From NCBI GenBank assembly GCA_963838795.1, contig CAWISL010000001.1, positions 186,001 through 250,000 on the forward strand: DNA of 64,000 nucleotides, read 5' to 3'. Shown here piece by piece: positions 1 to 8,410 of the stretch (positions are counted from its first letter, which is position 1; each line of letters opens with the position of its first letter). The notes beneath the pieces were generated by a model, which did no database searches, had not been told where the DNA came from, and saw only the letters and a program-made list of their open reading frames with translations. The position numbers were made by a program, and so were the translations under genes. The stretch comes from JAIBJN01 sp963838795. Its GTDB lineage: Bacteria; Actinomycetota; Thermoleophilia; Gaiellales; Gaiellaceae.

Positions 1-1924
1 CCGAACTCCGGTGCCGAAGGTAACGGCCTGATCGACGGCCAACGACGATTGCATCCTCGTCGGCTACGACGGGACCGTGGACGGCGTCACGATTCAGGTC
101 TCGGGCGGCGACTTCGAGGTTGCCAACGGCCGGCTGCCGACCGTCTTCAACGCTGCGGAACCGGACAACCCTGACATCGGCGACTCCGACTTCGCCTGGT
201 CGGCGATCGGCGGAAGGGTCGACTCGAACGGCAATGAGACAATCGACGGCGAGGACTGCCACTTCGGGATCATCGGGGATGCCGACATCCTCGGGAATCC
301 CGGGGCGAACCAGTGCGGCTTCGTCTCGGCTCCGCCGGCGCCAACAACGGGTAGGTGGACCTGAACAGCGACACGGTCATCACGGTGCTCGGGGATCTCG
401 TGCGCCGACGGGTGCTTCTTCGGCCTCGACGTCGTCACTGGCCTGGTGCAGTCGTCTGGGCCCGACACCATCGCGCTCGACCCGCCCACCTCTACGAACA
501 CGGTCGGCGAGGACCACCTCGTGACAGCCACGGTCGAGGACGAGTTCGGGAATCCGATCGTAGGCGAGGCGGTCCACTTCGCTGTTACCGGGGCCGGCAC
601 TCCCGATCCGGCGAGCGGCGACGTCGACACCGACGCGGCCGGTGAGGCGGACTTCACGTTCACGAACGAGGCGCCTGGCACGAACACGATCACGGCGTGC
701 GTCGACGCCGACGCCGGCCTGGACTGCGATGCCGGCGAGCTGAGCACCACGGCAACGAAGACGTGGGAAGCGGGCCCGCCGTTCGCCATCACGCTCGAGC
801 CGGCGACGGATACGAACCCCGTCGGCGCTGCTCACTTGCTGACGGCCACGGTCGCGGACGAGTTCGGGAACCCGCTGGCCGGAGAGGATGTCCACTTCGA
901 CGTCACGGGCACTGCCACGCCCGTGCCGGCCACCGGTAACGATGAGACCGACGCTGCCGGTCAAGCGACGTTCACCTTTACGAACGCGAACGCCGGGACG
1001 AACACGGTCACAGCGTGCGTCGATGCAGACGCCGGCTCGGACTGCGACGGAGGCGAGCTGAGCGACACGGCCACGAAGGCGTGGGAAGTTCGGGTGGCCG
1101 ACAGCATCGCCCTCACTCCGCCGACGGAAACAAACGACGTCGGCACCGACCACGTCGTGACGGCCACCGTGCTAGACCAGTTCGGTGACCCGCTCGCGGG
1201 CGCGGACGTCCACTTCGCTGTCAGCGGAGGGGGCACGCCCGACCCGGCCAGCGGCGAAGGCCTGACGAACGCGGCCGGCCAGGCTACGTTCACGTTCACG
1301 AACGACACCGAGGCGACGAACACGATCACGGGGTGCATCGACGACGACCCCGCGAACAACGCCTGCGACGCGGGCGAGCTGACCGCCACGGCCACGAAGA
1401 CCTGGGAGGAGCTCGAATGCCCAGGCTTCGAGGGTGATCCGCGGAACCAGGTCGTCGGAACCTCAGGGCCTAACGATCTGTCCGGGACCTCCGGTGACGA
1501 CATCATCTGCGGACTCGGCGGCAACGACATCCTTCGCGGGATGGGCGGCAACGACCTCCTCCTCGGAGGGGCCGGCGCCGACGAGGCCATTGGCGGTGGA
1601 GGCGCCGACGAGGCGCAGGGCGCCGGTGGCACTGACGAGCTCAACGGAGGAGGCGGGAACGACCTCCTGCTCGGCCAGGGCAGCAACGACGTCCTCCTGG
1701 GCGGAGCGGGCGCCGACGAAGCCCAAGGCGGCGCGGGCGCCGACACGGCCCGCGGCGGCGACGGCCGAGACGAGCTCCGCGGAGGAGACGGAGCCGACGA
1801 CCTCTTCGGCCAAGCCGGAAACGACTCCCTCTTCGGCCAGGCCGGCAACGACCTCTTGAACGGCGGGGGCGGCAACGACCACTGCAACGGGGGTGGTGGG
1901 AACAACACCTTCACGAGCTGCTAG
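1..1924 (+). CDS. Secreted Ig-like (Big_1-type) and RTX repeat protein, 5' end missing, frameshifted
   Basis: The gene runs in from upstream of the window. From about base 446 one clean frame carries three tandem repeats of about 100 residues (roughly bases 470-770, 785-1085 and 1095-1405). Each has an H-x-V-T-A-T-V-x-D-x-F-G-x-P core, a Cys pair and a T-A-T-K-T/A-W-E end, which resembles bacterial Ig-like group 1 (invasin-type) domains. Bases 1425-1910 encode about a dozen Gly/Asp-rich nonapeptides of the GGxGxDxL type, the RTX calcium-binding roll. The protein is therefore probably exported and surface-bound or released, with calcium-stabilised folding. Bases 1-445 continue the same protein in changing frames: frame changes are seen near 37, 350 and 405, more likely sequence errors than biology. 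The protein ends in Cys just before a strong hairpin. The ligand is unknown. Confidence 0.75.
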
Positions 1925-1957
1925 CTAGCTGAAGGCCCGCCCTTGCACTGACGCTAC

Positions 1958-1991
1958 GGAGGAACCGGTCGGCGGCCCGACCGGTTCCTCC
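1958..1991 (+). terminator. Hairpin terminator after the Ig/RTX gene
   Basis: A perfect 15-bp inverted repeat, 1958-1972 against 1977-1991, with a 4-nt loop, lies 34 bases after the stop codon. There is no clear T-run, as is common for terminators in high-GC actinobacteria. Confidence 0.75.
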
Positions 1992-2129
1992 CGTGTCTTC
2001 AGCTCTCGTTTGACCCGCGCGCCCGGGCCGACAGCGCCCCCGATCCCCGCCTCGAAGGACTACGAGTAGGAGATGAGCTCGAGCAGCGAGCCGTGGAGAC
2101 GGCGATGACCACGTGGTCGAGGGCGAGGC

Positions 2130-2597
2130 TCAGACCTCGCGGTCCCAGTAGCCCACGCCGCTCTCGCGCCGCACCATGACCTTATCGCCCTCGTTCCCGG
2201 TCCAGACGCCGATCTTGTCGCTGTCCGGGTAGACCGCGACCGCGGGCTCGCCCTTCGTCGACAGGATCATGACGCGCACCGTCTCCTCGGTCCGGTTCGT
2301 GACCTTGTGAGCGCCCTCGGGGCCTTCTGGGAAGCAGACGAGGTCGCCCGGCTCGAGCTCGTCTTCGCCTTCGGGGTGACGAATGGTCGGACGGCCCTCC
2401 ACGACGAGGAGCCATTCCTCGCAGCCGTACTCGTAGTGATACGGGCAGTTGCTCTGGCCCGGGCCGAGCTCGTAGATCGTCGCACCCATCCGCGCGGCTC
2501 CGATCAGCGGGCCGAGGCGCACGTAGCCCGACTCGTAACCGGCCGGGTCGTCCGCGTCGTGGCCGACCTCCGCGGTGAAGAGGTTCATGCGGCGCAC
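2130..2597 (-). CDS. Cupin-domain protein
   Basis: A 155-residue protein with one conserved cupin barrel. A His-x-His-like metal-site motif (YHYEYGCEEWLLVVEG, residues about 52-68) is followed by the second cupin motif (P-x-D-L-V-C-F-P-x-x-x-x-G-A-H) at about residues 84-98. Cupins of this size can be sugar epimerases, dioxygenase-like enzymes or small-molecule binders; nothing here decides which. It starts 19 bases after the purA stop codon, so the two are probably co-transcribed. A second in-frame ATG three codons downstream (2588) is an equally possible start. Confidence 0.7.
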   Translation of the reverse strand: MRRMNLFTAEVGHDADDPAGYESGYVRLGPLIGAARMGATIYELGPGQSNCPYHYEYGCEEWLLVVEGRPTIRHPEGEDELEPGDLVCFPEGPEGAHKVTNRTEETVRVMILSTKGEPAVAVYPDSDKIGVWTGNEGDKVMVRRESGVGYWDREV

Positions 2598-2616
2598 ACC
2601 TGGAGTATTCCTCTCC

Positions 2617-3912
2617 TCAGCCGGCTACGCTCGCCAGCCCGCGCGGGGCGACCACGCGCTCGCGCTCGGCTCCGACGGAGATGAGGCAGACCTCCACGCC
2701 CAGGCGCTCCTCGACGAAGGCAACGTAGGCGCGCGCGGCGGCGGGGAGGTCGGCGAGCGACTCGGCGTCCTCGAGCGGCTCCTCCCAGCCGGCCAGCGTC
2801 TCGTAGACCGGCTCTGCGTGGTGGAAGTCGCTCTGGTGCGCAGGGAACTCGTCGGTCTCGGACCCGTCCGGGAGCCGATAGCGCGTGCACACGGGCAGCT
2901 CGGCGAACGCCGAGAGCACGTCGATCTTCGTCAGCGCGAGGCTCGTCATCCCGTTCACGCGGACGGCGAAGCGCAGCGCGACCAGGTCGAGCCAGCCGCA
3001 GCGGCGCTCTCGCCCGGTCGTCGTGCCGTACTCGGCGCCGAGCTCGCGCACCCGCCCCTGCTCGGGGCCCTCGATCTCGGTGGGGAACGGCCCCTCGCCG
3101 ACGCGGGTCACGTAGGCCTTGGCGACGCCGAGAACGCGGTCGATGCGCGTGGGGCCGATGCCGACCCCCGTCGTGGCCGCCCCCGCGATCGGGCTCGACG
3201 ACGTCACGAAGGGGTAGGTGCCGTGGTCGAGGTCGAGCAGCGTTCCCTGGGCGCCCTCGAGCAGGACCCGCTTCCCGTCGGCGAGCGCGCGGTCGACCAG
3301 GAGCGAGGTATCGGCAACGTACGGCCGGAGTCGCGCCGCGTAGGCCTCCACCTGCTCCGCGAGCTCCTCCACCTCGAGCGCGGCGACCGCATGGATGCGC
3401 TCGAGCACGACGTTCTTCTCGGCCAGCGCGGTCTCGAACTTCTGGCGGAGGATCTTCGGGTCGAGGATGTCCTGCACCCGGATGCCGATGCGGGCCGCCT
3501 TGTCCGCGTAGGCCGGGCCGATGCCGCGGCGCGTCGTTCCGATCTGCAGGCGGCCGAGATGCCGCTCGCTCGCGGAGTCGATGGCGACGTGCCACGGCAT
3601 GATCAGGTGGGCGTTTCCGGAGACGCGAACGGGCTCCGTGGAGATTCCTCGTCCTTCCAGCTCGTCCAGCTCGGCGACCAGGAGGCCCGGATCGACGACG
3701 CACCCGGCGCCGATGACGCAGATCTTCCCGGACAGGATCCCGGAGGGAACGTGGTGGAGCGCGAACGTCTCGCCGGCGCGCACGATCGTGTGGCCGGCGT
3801 TCGGGCCGCCCTGATAGCGGCAGACGACGTCCGAGTCCAGCGCGAGGAGGTCGACGATCTTCCCCTTGCCCTCGTCGCCCCACTGGGCCCCTACGATCAC
3901 CGTGGCCGGCAT
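2617..3912 (-). CDS. purA: Adenylosuccinate synthetase
   Basis: Full-length (431 residues; the family is about 425-430). It catalyses GTP-dependent condensation of IMP with aspartate, the first committed step to AMP. The N-terminal GDEGKGK loop (residues 12-18) contains the catalytic Asp13, and His41 sits in the conserved GGPNAGHT motif. The arginine-rich substrate loop and C-terminal GTP-base region are also recognisable. The start is an ATG at 3912, which matches the family N-terminus. Divergent from dnaB across a 239-bp region and followed by a cupin gene. Confidence 0.97.
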   Translation of the reverse strand: MPATVIVGAQWGDEGKGKIVDLLALDSDVVCRYQGGPNAGHTIVRAGETFALHHVPSGILSGKICVIGAGCVVDPGLLVAELDELEGRGISTEPVRVSGNAHLIMPWHVAIDSASERHLGRLQIGTTRRGIGPAYADKAARIGIRVQDILDPKILRQKFETALAEKNVVLERIHAVAALEVEELAEQVEAYAARLRPYVADTSLLVDRALADGKRVLLEGAQGTLLDLDHGTYPFVTSSSPIAGAATTGVGIGPTRIDRVLGVAKAYVTRVGEGPFPTEIEGPEQGRVRELGAEYGTTTGRERRCGWLDLVALRFAVRVNGMTSLALTKIDVLSAFAELPVCTRYRLPDGSETDEFPAHQSDFHHAEPVYETLAGWEEPLEDAESLADLPAAARAYVAFVEERLGVEVCLISVGAERERVVAPRGLASVAG

Positions 3913-3954
3913 CCGAATGAGAGCTTAGTCCTCCGACCGGCTCGGAACGACCCG

Positions 3955-3971
3955 TCCACATGGGGTGTGGA
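3955..3971. promoter_or_regulatory. TCCACA/TGTGGA palindrome in the purA-dnaB region
   Basis: TCCACA (3955-3960) is repeated in inverse orientation (3966-3971) around a 5-nt spacer, just upstream of purA. The half-site resembles part of a DnaA box (TTATCCACA) but lacks the TTA. A related palindrome lies at 4096-4110. The role is unknown. Confidence 0.35.
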
Positions 3972-4037
3972 GGGTCGAACGAATCTCCCGCGCGATGCGG
4001 GAATCTGGTGCACAGGCCCTGTGGGCTGTCCGGTGCA

Positions 4038-4070
4038 TTGTCGTCCGATCGGCGTGCGAACATACGTTCT
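4038..4070 (+). promoter_or_regulatory. Putative dnaB promoter with overlapping LexA (SOS) box
   Basis: CGAACATACGTTCT at 4057-4070 matches the Gram-positive/actinobacterial LexA consensus (CGAAC-N4-GTTCG), differing at the last base and at one base of the central ATAT. A possible -35 (TTGTCG, 4038-4043) and -10 (CATACG, 4061-4066) with 17-bp spacing would place the box over the -10 element. LexA bound there should repress transcription toward dnaB. The box is also 145 bp from the divergent purA start. The LexA assignment comes from the match; the promoter elements are weaker inference. Confidence 0.6.
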
Positions 4071-4095
4071 TTCCCCTGCAAGAAGGGCGATTCTC

Positions 4096-4110
4096 CTGTG
4101 GATTCCACAG
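4096..4110. promoter_or_regulatory. 15-bp perfect palindrome upstream of dnaB
   Basis: CTGTGGATTCCACAG is two 7-bp arms around a single central base, 42 bp before the dnaB start. It repeats the TGTGGA/TCCACA half-sites of the palindrome at 3955-3971, so the two may bind the same protein. Confidence 0.4.
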
Positions 4111-4151
4111 AAAGTCGACATCCCCGGCCAAGACTCATAAGGTCGAGTCCG

Positions 4152-5516
4152 ATGGCGACGAATGCAGTTCGGGCCGCGGCCGTGGCGGAGCCGCAGGTCC
4201 CCCCGCAGAACCTCGACGCCGAGGAGTCGGTGCTCGGCGCGATGATGCTGGCGCCGTCGGCGATCGCCGCGGTGAGCGAGGTGTTCTCCCCGGAGGGGCG
4301 CGAGTTCTACAGGGAGAGCCACGCGAGGATCTACCGGGCCGCGCTCGCCCTGTATGCGAAGGGCGAGCCCGTCGACGCGATCACGCTCGTGGACGAGCTG
4401 GACGAGCGGGGAGAGCTCGAGGACGTGGGCGGCAAGGTTCGAGTCCACGAGCTGGCCGCGCTCGTCCCGGCCAGCGCCAACGCCGGTCACTACGCGCAGA
4501 TCGTCAGGGAGACGTCGACGCTCCGCGGGCTCATCCGCGTCGGCGGCGAGATCGCCCAGCTCGGCTGGGAGCGGCCCGGAGAGGCTCCGGAGCTGGTCGA
4601 CCGCGCCGAGCAGATCCTCTTCGACCTCTCGCAAGAGAAGGCGACCTCGGAGTTCAGCCACATCGAGACGCTTCTGAAGGAGAGCTTCGAGCGCATCACG
4701 CAGCTCTACGAGTCGGGCGCGGACGTCACGGGCGTGCCGTCGGGCTTCCGTGACCTCGACCGGATCACCTCCGGCTTCCAGGAGGGGAACCTCGTGGTCA
4801 TCGCCGCCCGCCCGAGCATGGGCAAGTCGGCGCTCGGCCTCGGCGTGGCCGCCAACCTCGCCGTGCGCAAGAGCGTCCCGGTCGCCCTCTTCACGCTCGA
4901 GATGTCGAAGTCGGAGGTGACCCAACGCCTCATGTGCAGCGAGGCGAAGGTGGAGTCGCAGCGCCTGCGGACGGGCAAGCTTTCGGCCGACGACTGGCCG
5001 CGGCTGACCGCAGCCTGCGACAAGCTCGCCAAGGCGCCGATCTACGTCGACGACACCGGCTCGATCACGATGATGGAGATCCGCTCGAAGGCGCGGCGCC
5101 TGAAGAGCAAGCACCCGGATCTCGGGCTGATCATCGTCGACTACATGCAGCTCATGACCTCGGGGACGACGGCCGAGAACCGCGTCCAGGAGGTCTCGCA
5201 GATCTCGCGCTCGCTCAAGGTGCTGGCCCGCGACCTCGACGTGCCCATCGTCGCGCTCTCCCAGCTCTCGCGCGCGGTCGAGCAGCGCCACGACAAGCGG
5301 CCAATCCTCTCCGACCTCCGCGAGAGCGGCTCGATCGAGCAGGACGCCGACATCGTCATGTTCATCTACCGCGACGAGTACTACAACGCCGAGGAGTCCG
5401 ACCAGCAGGGGCTCGCCGAGGTGATCGTCGCCAAGCACCGGAACGGCCCGACGGACACGGTGAAGCTCTCGTTCCTCAAGCGGTACGCGAAGTTCTCCGA
5501 CTTGGCCGCTGCGTAG
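4152..5516 (+). CDS. dnaB: Replicative DNA helicase DnaB
   Basis: A 454-residue hexameric 5'-3' helicase that unwinds DNA at the fork and recruits primase. The N-terminal domain begins with the conserved P-P-Q-N-x-x-A-E-x-x-V-L-G motif (about residues 17-30). The RecA-like domain has Walker A (ARPSMGKS, about residues 218-227), Walker B (IIVDYMQLM) and the later SQLSRAVE and R-D-E-Y-Y motifs. No intein interrupts it, unlike many actinobacterial dnaB genes. The start is the ATG at 4152, which gives the usual N-terminus. A LexA box lies 80 bp upstream and a strong terminator follows. Confidence 0.97.
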   Translation: MATNAVRAAAVAEPQVPPQNLDAEESVLGAMMLAPSAIAAVSEVFSPEGREFYRESHARIYRAALALYAKGEPVDAITLVDELDERGELEDVGGKVRVHELAALVPASANAGHYAQIVRETSTLRGLIRVGGEIAQLGWERPGEAPELVDRAEQILFDLSQEKATSEFSHIETLLKESFERITQLYESGADVTGVPSGFRDLDRITSGFQEGNLVVIAARPSMGKSALGLGVAANLAVRKSVPVALFTLEMSKSEVTQRLMCSEAKVESQRLRTGKLSADDWPRLTAACDKLAKAPIYVDDTGSITMMEIRSKARRLKSKHPDLGLIIVDYMQLMTSGTTAENRVQEVSQISRSLKVLARDLDVPIVALSQLSRAVEQRHDKRPILSDLRESGSIEQDADIVMFIYRDEYYNAEESDQQGLAEVIVAKHRNGPTDTVKLSFLKRYAKFSDLAAA

Positions 5517-5522
5517 AGAAGC

Positions 5523-5554
5523 AGCGGGGCGCCGTGCCTCGTCGGCGCCCCGCT
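5523..5554 (+). terminator. Hairpin terminator after dnaB
   Basis: A perfect 11-bp inverted repeat, 5523-5533 against 5544-5554, with a 10-nt loop, begins 7 bases after the dnaB stop codon. Confidence 0.75.
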
Positions 5555-5663
5555 CCGAGGAGGGCCCCTCGGCGTGAGCCGGGTGCCGCTGATCTCTTGA
5601 CGGTCAGGCCGGCGGCCTTCTTCCCTCGGGAATCGGCGGGCGACGGCCGGCGTTGAGGTGGGC

Positions 5664-5976
5664 ATGATCGCGCGCTGGTGGAGAGGCTGGGCGGCGACGC
5701 AGGAGAACGCCGAGGCCTACGAGGAGCTCCTGAAGTCGACGATCCTCCCCCGGGTCGCAAGCCACGAGGGCCATCGCGGCTCGTACCTCGTCCGCCGCGA
5801 GGTCGAGGAGGGCGTCGAGTTCGCCACGCTGACGCTCTGGGACTCGCTCGAATCGGTTACGAGCCTTCGCAGGCGAGGACTACGAGGTCGCCGTCGTGCC
5901 CGAGCCCGCCCGCGCCGTGCTCTCGCACTGGGACGAGCGCTCAGCCCACTACGAGGTGGCCGTCAGGCCGGAGTAG
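5664..5976 (+). CDS. Antibiotic-biosynthesis-monooxygenase-like (ABM) small protein, frameshifted
   Basis: About 103 residues of the dimeric ferredoxin-like ABM fold. The N-terminal W-R-G-x-A, then Y-L-V-R-R-E-V-E-E and F-A-T-L-T-L-W-D-S-L-E-S-V are in frame from ATG 5664. The remainder (F-A-G-E-D-Y-E-V-A-V-V-P, ending in A-V-R-P-E) is in the next frame, so a one-base change near 5863 is required. Members oxidise small aromatics or simply bind ligands; no substrate can be assigned. A GTG two codons earlier (5658) is an alternative start. It overlaps the end of rplI by 14 bases, convergently. Confidence 0.65.
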
Positions 5977-6607
5977 GCTCGTCCTCGGCCTGCTCGACCG
6001 GGACTTCGAGGTCGTCTTCGGAGGGCTCCTCGGCCTCCAGCACCTCGGCCACCGCGGCCTCGGCATCCGCCGTGGCCTCGGCGGCCTCGGCCTCGGCCTC
6101 TGCTGCGGCGGCCGCCTCGGCCGCCTCCATCGCCTCGAGCTCCTCCTCGGGCGGAAGCTCTCCCCCGAGCGGGACGACGAGTGTCTTCACCTCGACCCGG
6201 ACGTCCTCGAAGACGGCGATCGGCACCGCGTATCGCCCGATCCGCTTGATCGGGTCGAGCTCGACCTTCCGGCGGTCGACCCGGATCTTCCGCGTGCGCC
6301 AGATCTCGTCGACGATGTCGGTCGGGGTGACGGAGCCGAAGAGGGTGCCCTGCTGTCCGGCGTTCACCTCGAAGCTGAGGACCGTCTTGCGAAGCGTCTC
6401 GGCGATCGCTTCCGCCTCCTCGGCCGACCGCGCCTCGTGACGGGCGCGTTCGGCGTCTCGCCGCTCGAGCTCGGCGACGCGAGCATCCGTCGCCGCCTCG
6501 GCGAGGCGGCGCGGCTGCAGGTAGTTGCGCATGTAGCCGCGCGAGACCGACACGACCTCGCCGCGGAGGCCGACCTTGTCGACGTCCTGCAGGAGGATGA
6601 CGTCCAT
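5963..6607 (-). CDS. rplI: Ribosomal protein bL9 with long acidic C-terminal tail
   Basis: A 214-residue bL9; ordinary bL9 is about 148 residues. Residues 1-40 hold the RNA-binding N domain (L-L-Q-D-V-x-x-V-G-x-x-G-E-V-V-x-V-x-x-G-Y-x-R-N-Y-L), followed by the long connecting helix and the C domain to about residue 150. The last 60 residues are almost only Ala and Glu with a few Pro and Asp. This tail is not part of the family fold and is presumably disordered. The start codon overlaps the rpsR stop by one base, so translation is likely coupled. It is the last gene of rpsF-ssb-rpsR-rplI. Confidence 0.95.
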   Translation of the reverse strand: MDVILLQDVDKVGLRGEVVSVSRGYMRNYLQPRRLAEAATDARVAELERRDAERARHEARSAEEAEAIAETLRKTVLSFEVNAGQQGTLFGSVTPTDIVDEIWRTRKIRVDRRKVELDPIKRIGRYAVPIAVFEDVRVEVKTLVVPLGGELPPEEELEAMEAAEAAAAAEAEAEAAEATADAEAAVAEVLEAEEPSEDDLEVPVEQAEDEPTPA

Positions 6608-6885
6608 CAGCGGCTGCTCACGTGGTGCGAGTCGACGTATGGGAGGAGCGCAACCTCGCGGGCCCGCTTGACGGCGACGGCGATCTGGCCCTGGTGGCGG
6701 CGACAGGCGCCCGTGATCCGGCGGGAGCGGATCTTCCCCTTCTCGGAGATGTAGCGCCGGAGCTGGTTGTAGTTCTTGTAGTCGACCTCGTCGATCTTCT
6801 CCCGGCAGAAGTAACAGCTCTTCCGCCGGATCGGCCCGGTCGACGGCGACGTGCGGCGCTGTCGCTTTGCTTGCTCTCGTGGCAT
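6607..6885 (-). CDS. rpsR: Ribosomal protein bS18
   Basis: A 92-residue 30S subunit protein that pairs with bS6 on 16S rRNA. It has the conserved K-x-C-Y-F-C motif and the later C-R-R-H, the zinc-binding (C+) form of bS18, followed by Q-I-A-V-A-V-K-R-A-R-E-V-A-L-L-P-Y. Translationally coupled to rplI by a one-base overlap and 16 bases downstream of ssb. Confidence 0.97.
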   Translation of the reverse strand: MPREQAKRQRRTSPSTGPIRRKSCYFCREKIDEVDYKNYNQLRRYISEKGKIRSRRITGACRRHQGQIAVAVKRAREVALLPYVDSHHVSSR

Positions 6886-6901
6886 CAGGGTCTCGACCTC
6901 T

Positions 6902-7345
6902 CTAGAAGGGGATGTCGTCGTCGGTTGCGGGCGCGCCGGCCGGCGCGAAGTCGCCGCGGTCCGGGGCGACGTCGGACGACGGGATGTACTGGCTCTCGCC
7001 GCTGCCCTCGGCGCGGCTGTCGAGGAACTGCACCTGGAAGGCGACGACCTCGACCTTCGAGCGCTTCGTGCCGTCCTGCGCCTCCCAGGACGACCAGTCG
7101 AGACGGCCGTCGATCCCCACGCGGCGGCCCTTGGCGAGGTGCTGGGAAAGCATCTCGGCCTGGTTTCCGAAGACCTTGACGTCGAAGAAGTTCGGCTTGT
7201 CGGTCCAGTTGCCGGCGTCGTCCTTCTGGCGTCCGTTGACCGCCAGCCCGAGCTGCAGGACGGGCGAGCCCGACGGCAGGTGGCGGAGCTCGGGGTCGCG
7301 GGTCAGGCGGCCGACGAGCGTGACGCGATTGATGTCTCCAGCCAT
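6902..7345 (-). CDS. ssb: Single-stranded DNA-binding protein
   Basis: A 147-residue SSB. The OB fold occupies residues 1-105 (N-R-V-T-L-V-G-R-L-T-R-D-P-E-L at the start). A Gly/Pro/Asp-rich linker leads to the acidic tip D-D-D-I-P-F, which docks repair and replication partners. It lies between rpsF and rpsR as in many bacteria. A near-perfect LexA box fills the 37-bp gap to rpsF, so ssb and the genes after it can probably also be transcribed from a DNA-damage-inducible promoter. Confidence 0.97.
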   Translation of the reverse strand: MAGDINRVTLVGRLTRDPELRHLPSGSPVLQLGLAVNGRQKDDAGNWTDKPNFFDVKVFGNQAEMLSQHLAKGRRVGIDGRLDWSSWEAQDGTKRSKVEVVAFQVQFLDSRAEGSGESQYIPSSDVAPDRGDFAPAGAPATDDDIPF

Positions 7346-7365
7346 GGTTCTCAGCTCCCTCGAAT

Positions 7366-7379
7366 CGAACGTTTGTTCT
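7366..7379 (-). promoter_or_regulatory. LexA (SOS) box upstream of ssb
   Basis: CGAACGTTTGTTCT has both conserved GAAC and GTTC half-sites with the correct 4-bp spacing. It lies in the short rpsF-ssb gap, 20 bp before the ssb start codon. On the minus strand TAGACT or TAGAAC next to the box could be a -10 element. Confidence 0.65.
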
Positions 7380-7382
7380 AGT

Positions 7383-7778
7383 CTACTCGGCCGTCTGGAC
7401 GGGCTCGGCGGGGGCGGGCGCCTGCGACGCCGCCGCTTCGCGCGCGCGAGGCGGTGCCGACGAAGGCTCGCGAGCCGACATGGTCGCCCCGGGAGGAAGC
7501 CGGCGCACGGCCATGTGGCGCAGGACGCCGTCGGTGATCTTGAGCACGCGCGTGAGCTCGTCGAGCGTCTCCGCGTCGCAGTCGAGCTGAAGCAGGTAGT
7601 AGAAGGCCTCGGGCTTCTTGTCGATCTCGTAGGCGAGCTTGCGCCGCCCCCAGCCCTCGTCCCCCTGCCACGTGCCCCCGCGCTGAGCGACCAGCTCCCG
7701 GGTACGGGTCAGGATCTCGGCCTGGCGGTCTTCGGCCAGCTCGGCATCGAGCAGCAGCATGATCTCGTATGGGTTCAC
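7383..7778 (-). CDS. rpsF: Ribosomal protein bS6 with extended tail
   Basis: A 131-residue bS6 that binds bS18 in the 30S platform. The start M-x-P-Y-E-I-M-L-L-L-D and the core W-G-R-R-K-L-A-Y-E-I-D-K-K-x-E-A-F-Y-Y-L are typical. The C-terminal 35 residues (after H-M-A-V-R-R-L-P-P) are a low-complexity Ala/Pro/Glu tail not needed for the fold. First gene of the operon; the leader upstream contains a GC-rich hairpin. Confidence 0.95.
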   Translation of the reverse strand: MNPYEIMLLLDAELAEDRQAEILTRTRELVAQRGGTWQGDEGWGRRKLAYEIDKKPEAFYYLLQLDCDAETLDELTRVLKITDGVLRHMAVRRLPPGATMSAREPSSAPPRAREAAASQAPAPAEPVQTAE

Positions 7779-7824
7779 AGTTCCCGTCTCTCCTTCCCTC
7801 GGTCTAGCGGCCTCGCCTTGGGCG

Positions 7825-7846
7825 CGCCGCTCGGGAATCAGCGGCG
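7825..7846 (-). promoter_or_regulatory. GC-rich hairpin in the rpsF leader
   Basis: AGCGGCG and CGCCGCT form a 7-bp stem around an 8-nt loop, about 50-70 bases before the rpsF start. Ribosomal S6:S18 leaders that bind their own product are known in many bacteria. I cannot show that this hairpin has that motif. Confidence 0.25.
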
Positions 7847-7927
7847 CCTGACGAAGCGAGAAGCGTGTCGAGTATAGCGGCGGCGGTCGGCTTGCCCGAC
7901 GCCTGGTGTCATGAGAGAGTGCCGGGA

Positions 7928-8409
7928 GTGAGACGAATCACGAAACTCGCGCTGGTCGCGCTCGTCGTGGGCGCGGTCGGCGCCGTGCTCGCACGTCTCA
8001 AGCGTCCTCGAGAGACCCCCGCAGGGCCGTCGGACGAGCGCACCGAGGAGCTGCGGCGCAAGCTCGCCGAGGCGCGAGCGGCCGCCGCCGACCAGGACGA
8101 CTTCGAAGCCGCCGGAATGGGCGCCGAGACGATCGTGGAGGAGGAGACGCCCCGGGCAGAGCCGGCCGGACCCGTCGAAGCGCAGGCCGAGGCCGCCGGT
8201 GCGCCCGAGCCCGAGGCCGCCGGTGCCCCGAGCCCAAGCCTGAGCCCGAGCCGGAGGCGGAGGAGCCGGAGAAGAAGTCCGCTCAGCCCTCGTCGTCCGA
8301 GCCGCCGCCGCAGGACGAGTTCGAGGCGATGCGGCAACGTGTCCACCGGGAAGGCAAGGCGGCCGCGGAGGAGATGCGCCGCTCGGCCGATCCGCCCGAG
8401 AAGCCCTGA
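7928..8409 (+). CDS. Membrane-anchored Pro/Glu-rich protein, frameshifted
   Basis: The GTG at 7928 starts a protein whose first 22 residues form one membrane anchor (I-T-K-L-A-L-V-A-L-V-V-G-A-V-G-A-V). A helical stretch (E-E-L-R-R-K-L-A-E-A-R-A) and a long Glu/Pro/Ala-rich segment follow. The frame must change near 8230: the continuation (E-P-K-P-E-P-E-P-E-A-E-E) ends in E-E-M-R-R-S-A-D-P-P-E-K-P and TGA at 8407. About 160 residues in all, topology probably N-in with the tail outside. Family not recognised. A repeat element begins 2 bases after the stop. Confidence 0.55.
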
Positions 8410-8410
8410 G

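Noticed and set aside
3913..4151. Replication origin beside dnaB
   Set aside because: Only partial DnaA-like half-sites; no cluster of full boxes, no AT-rich stretch, no dnaA or dnaN nearby.
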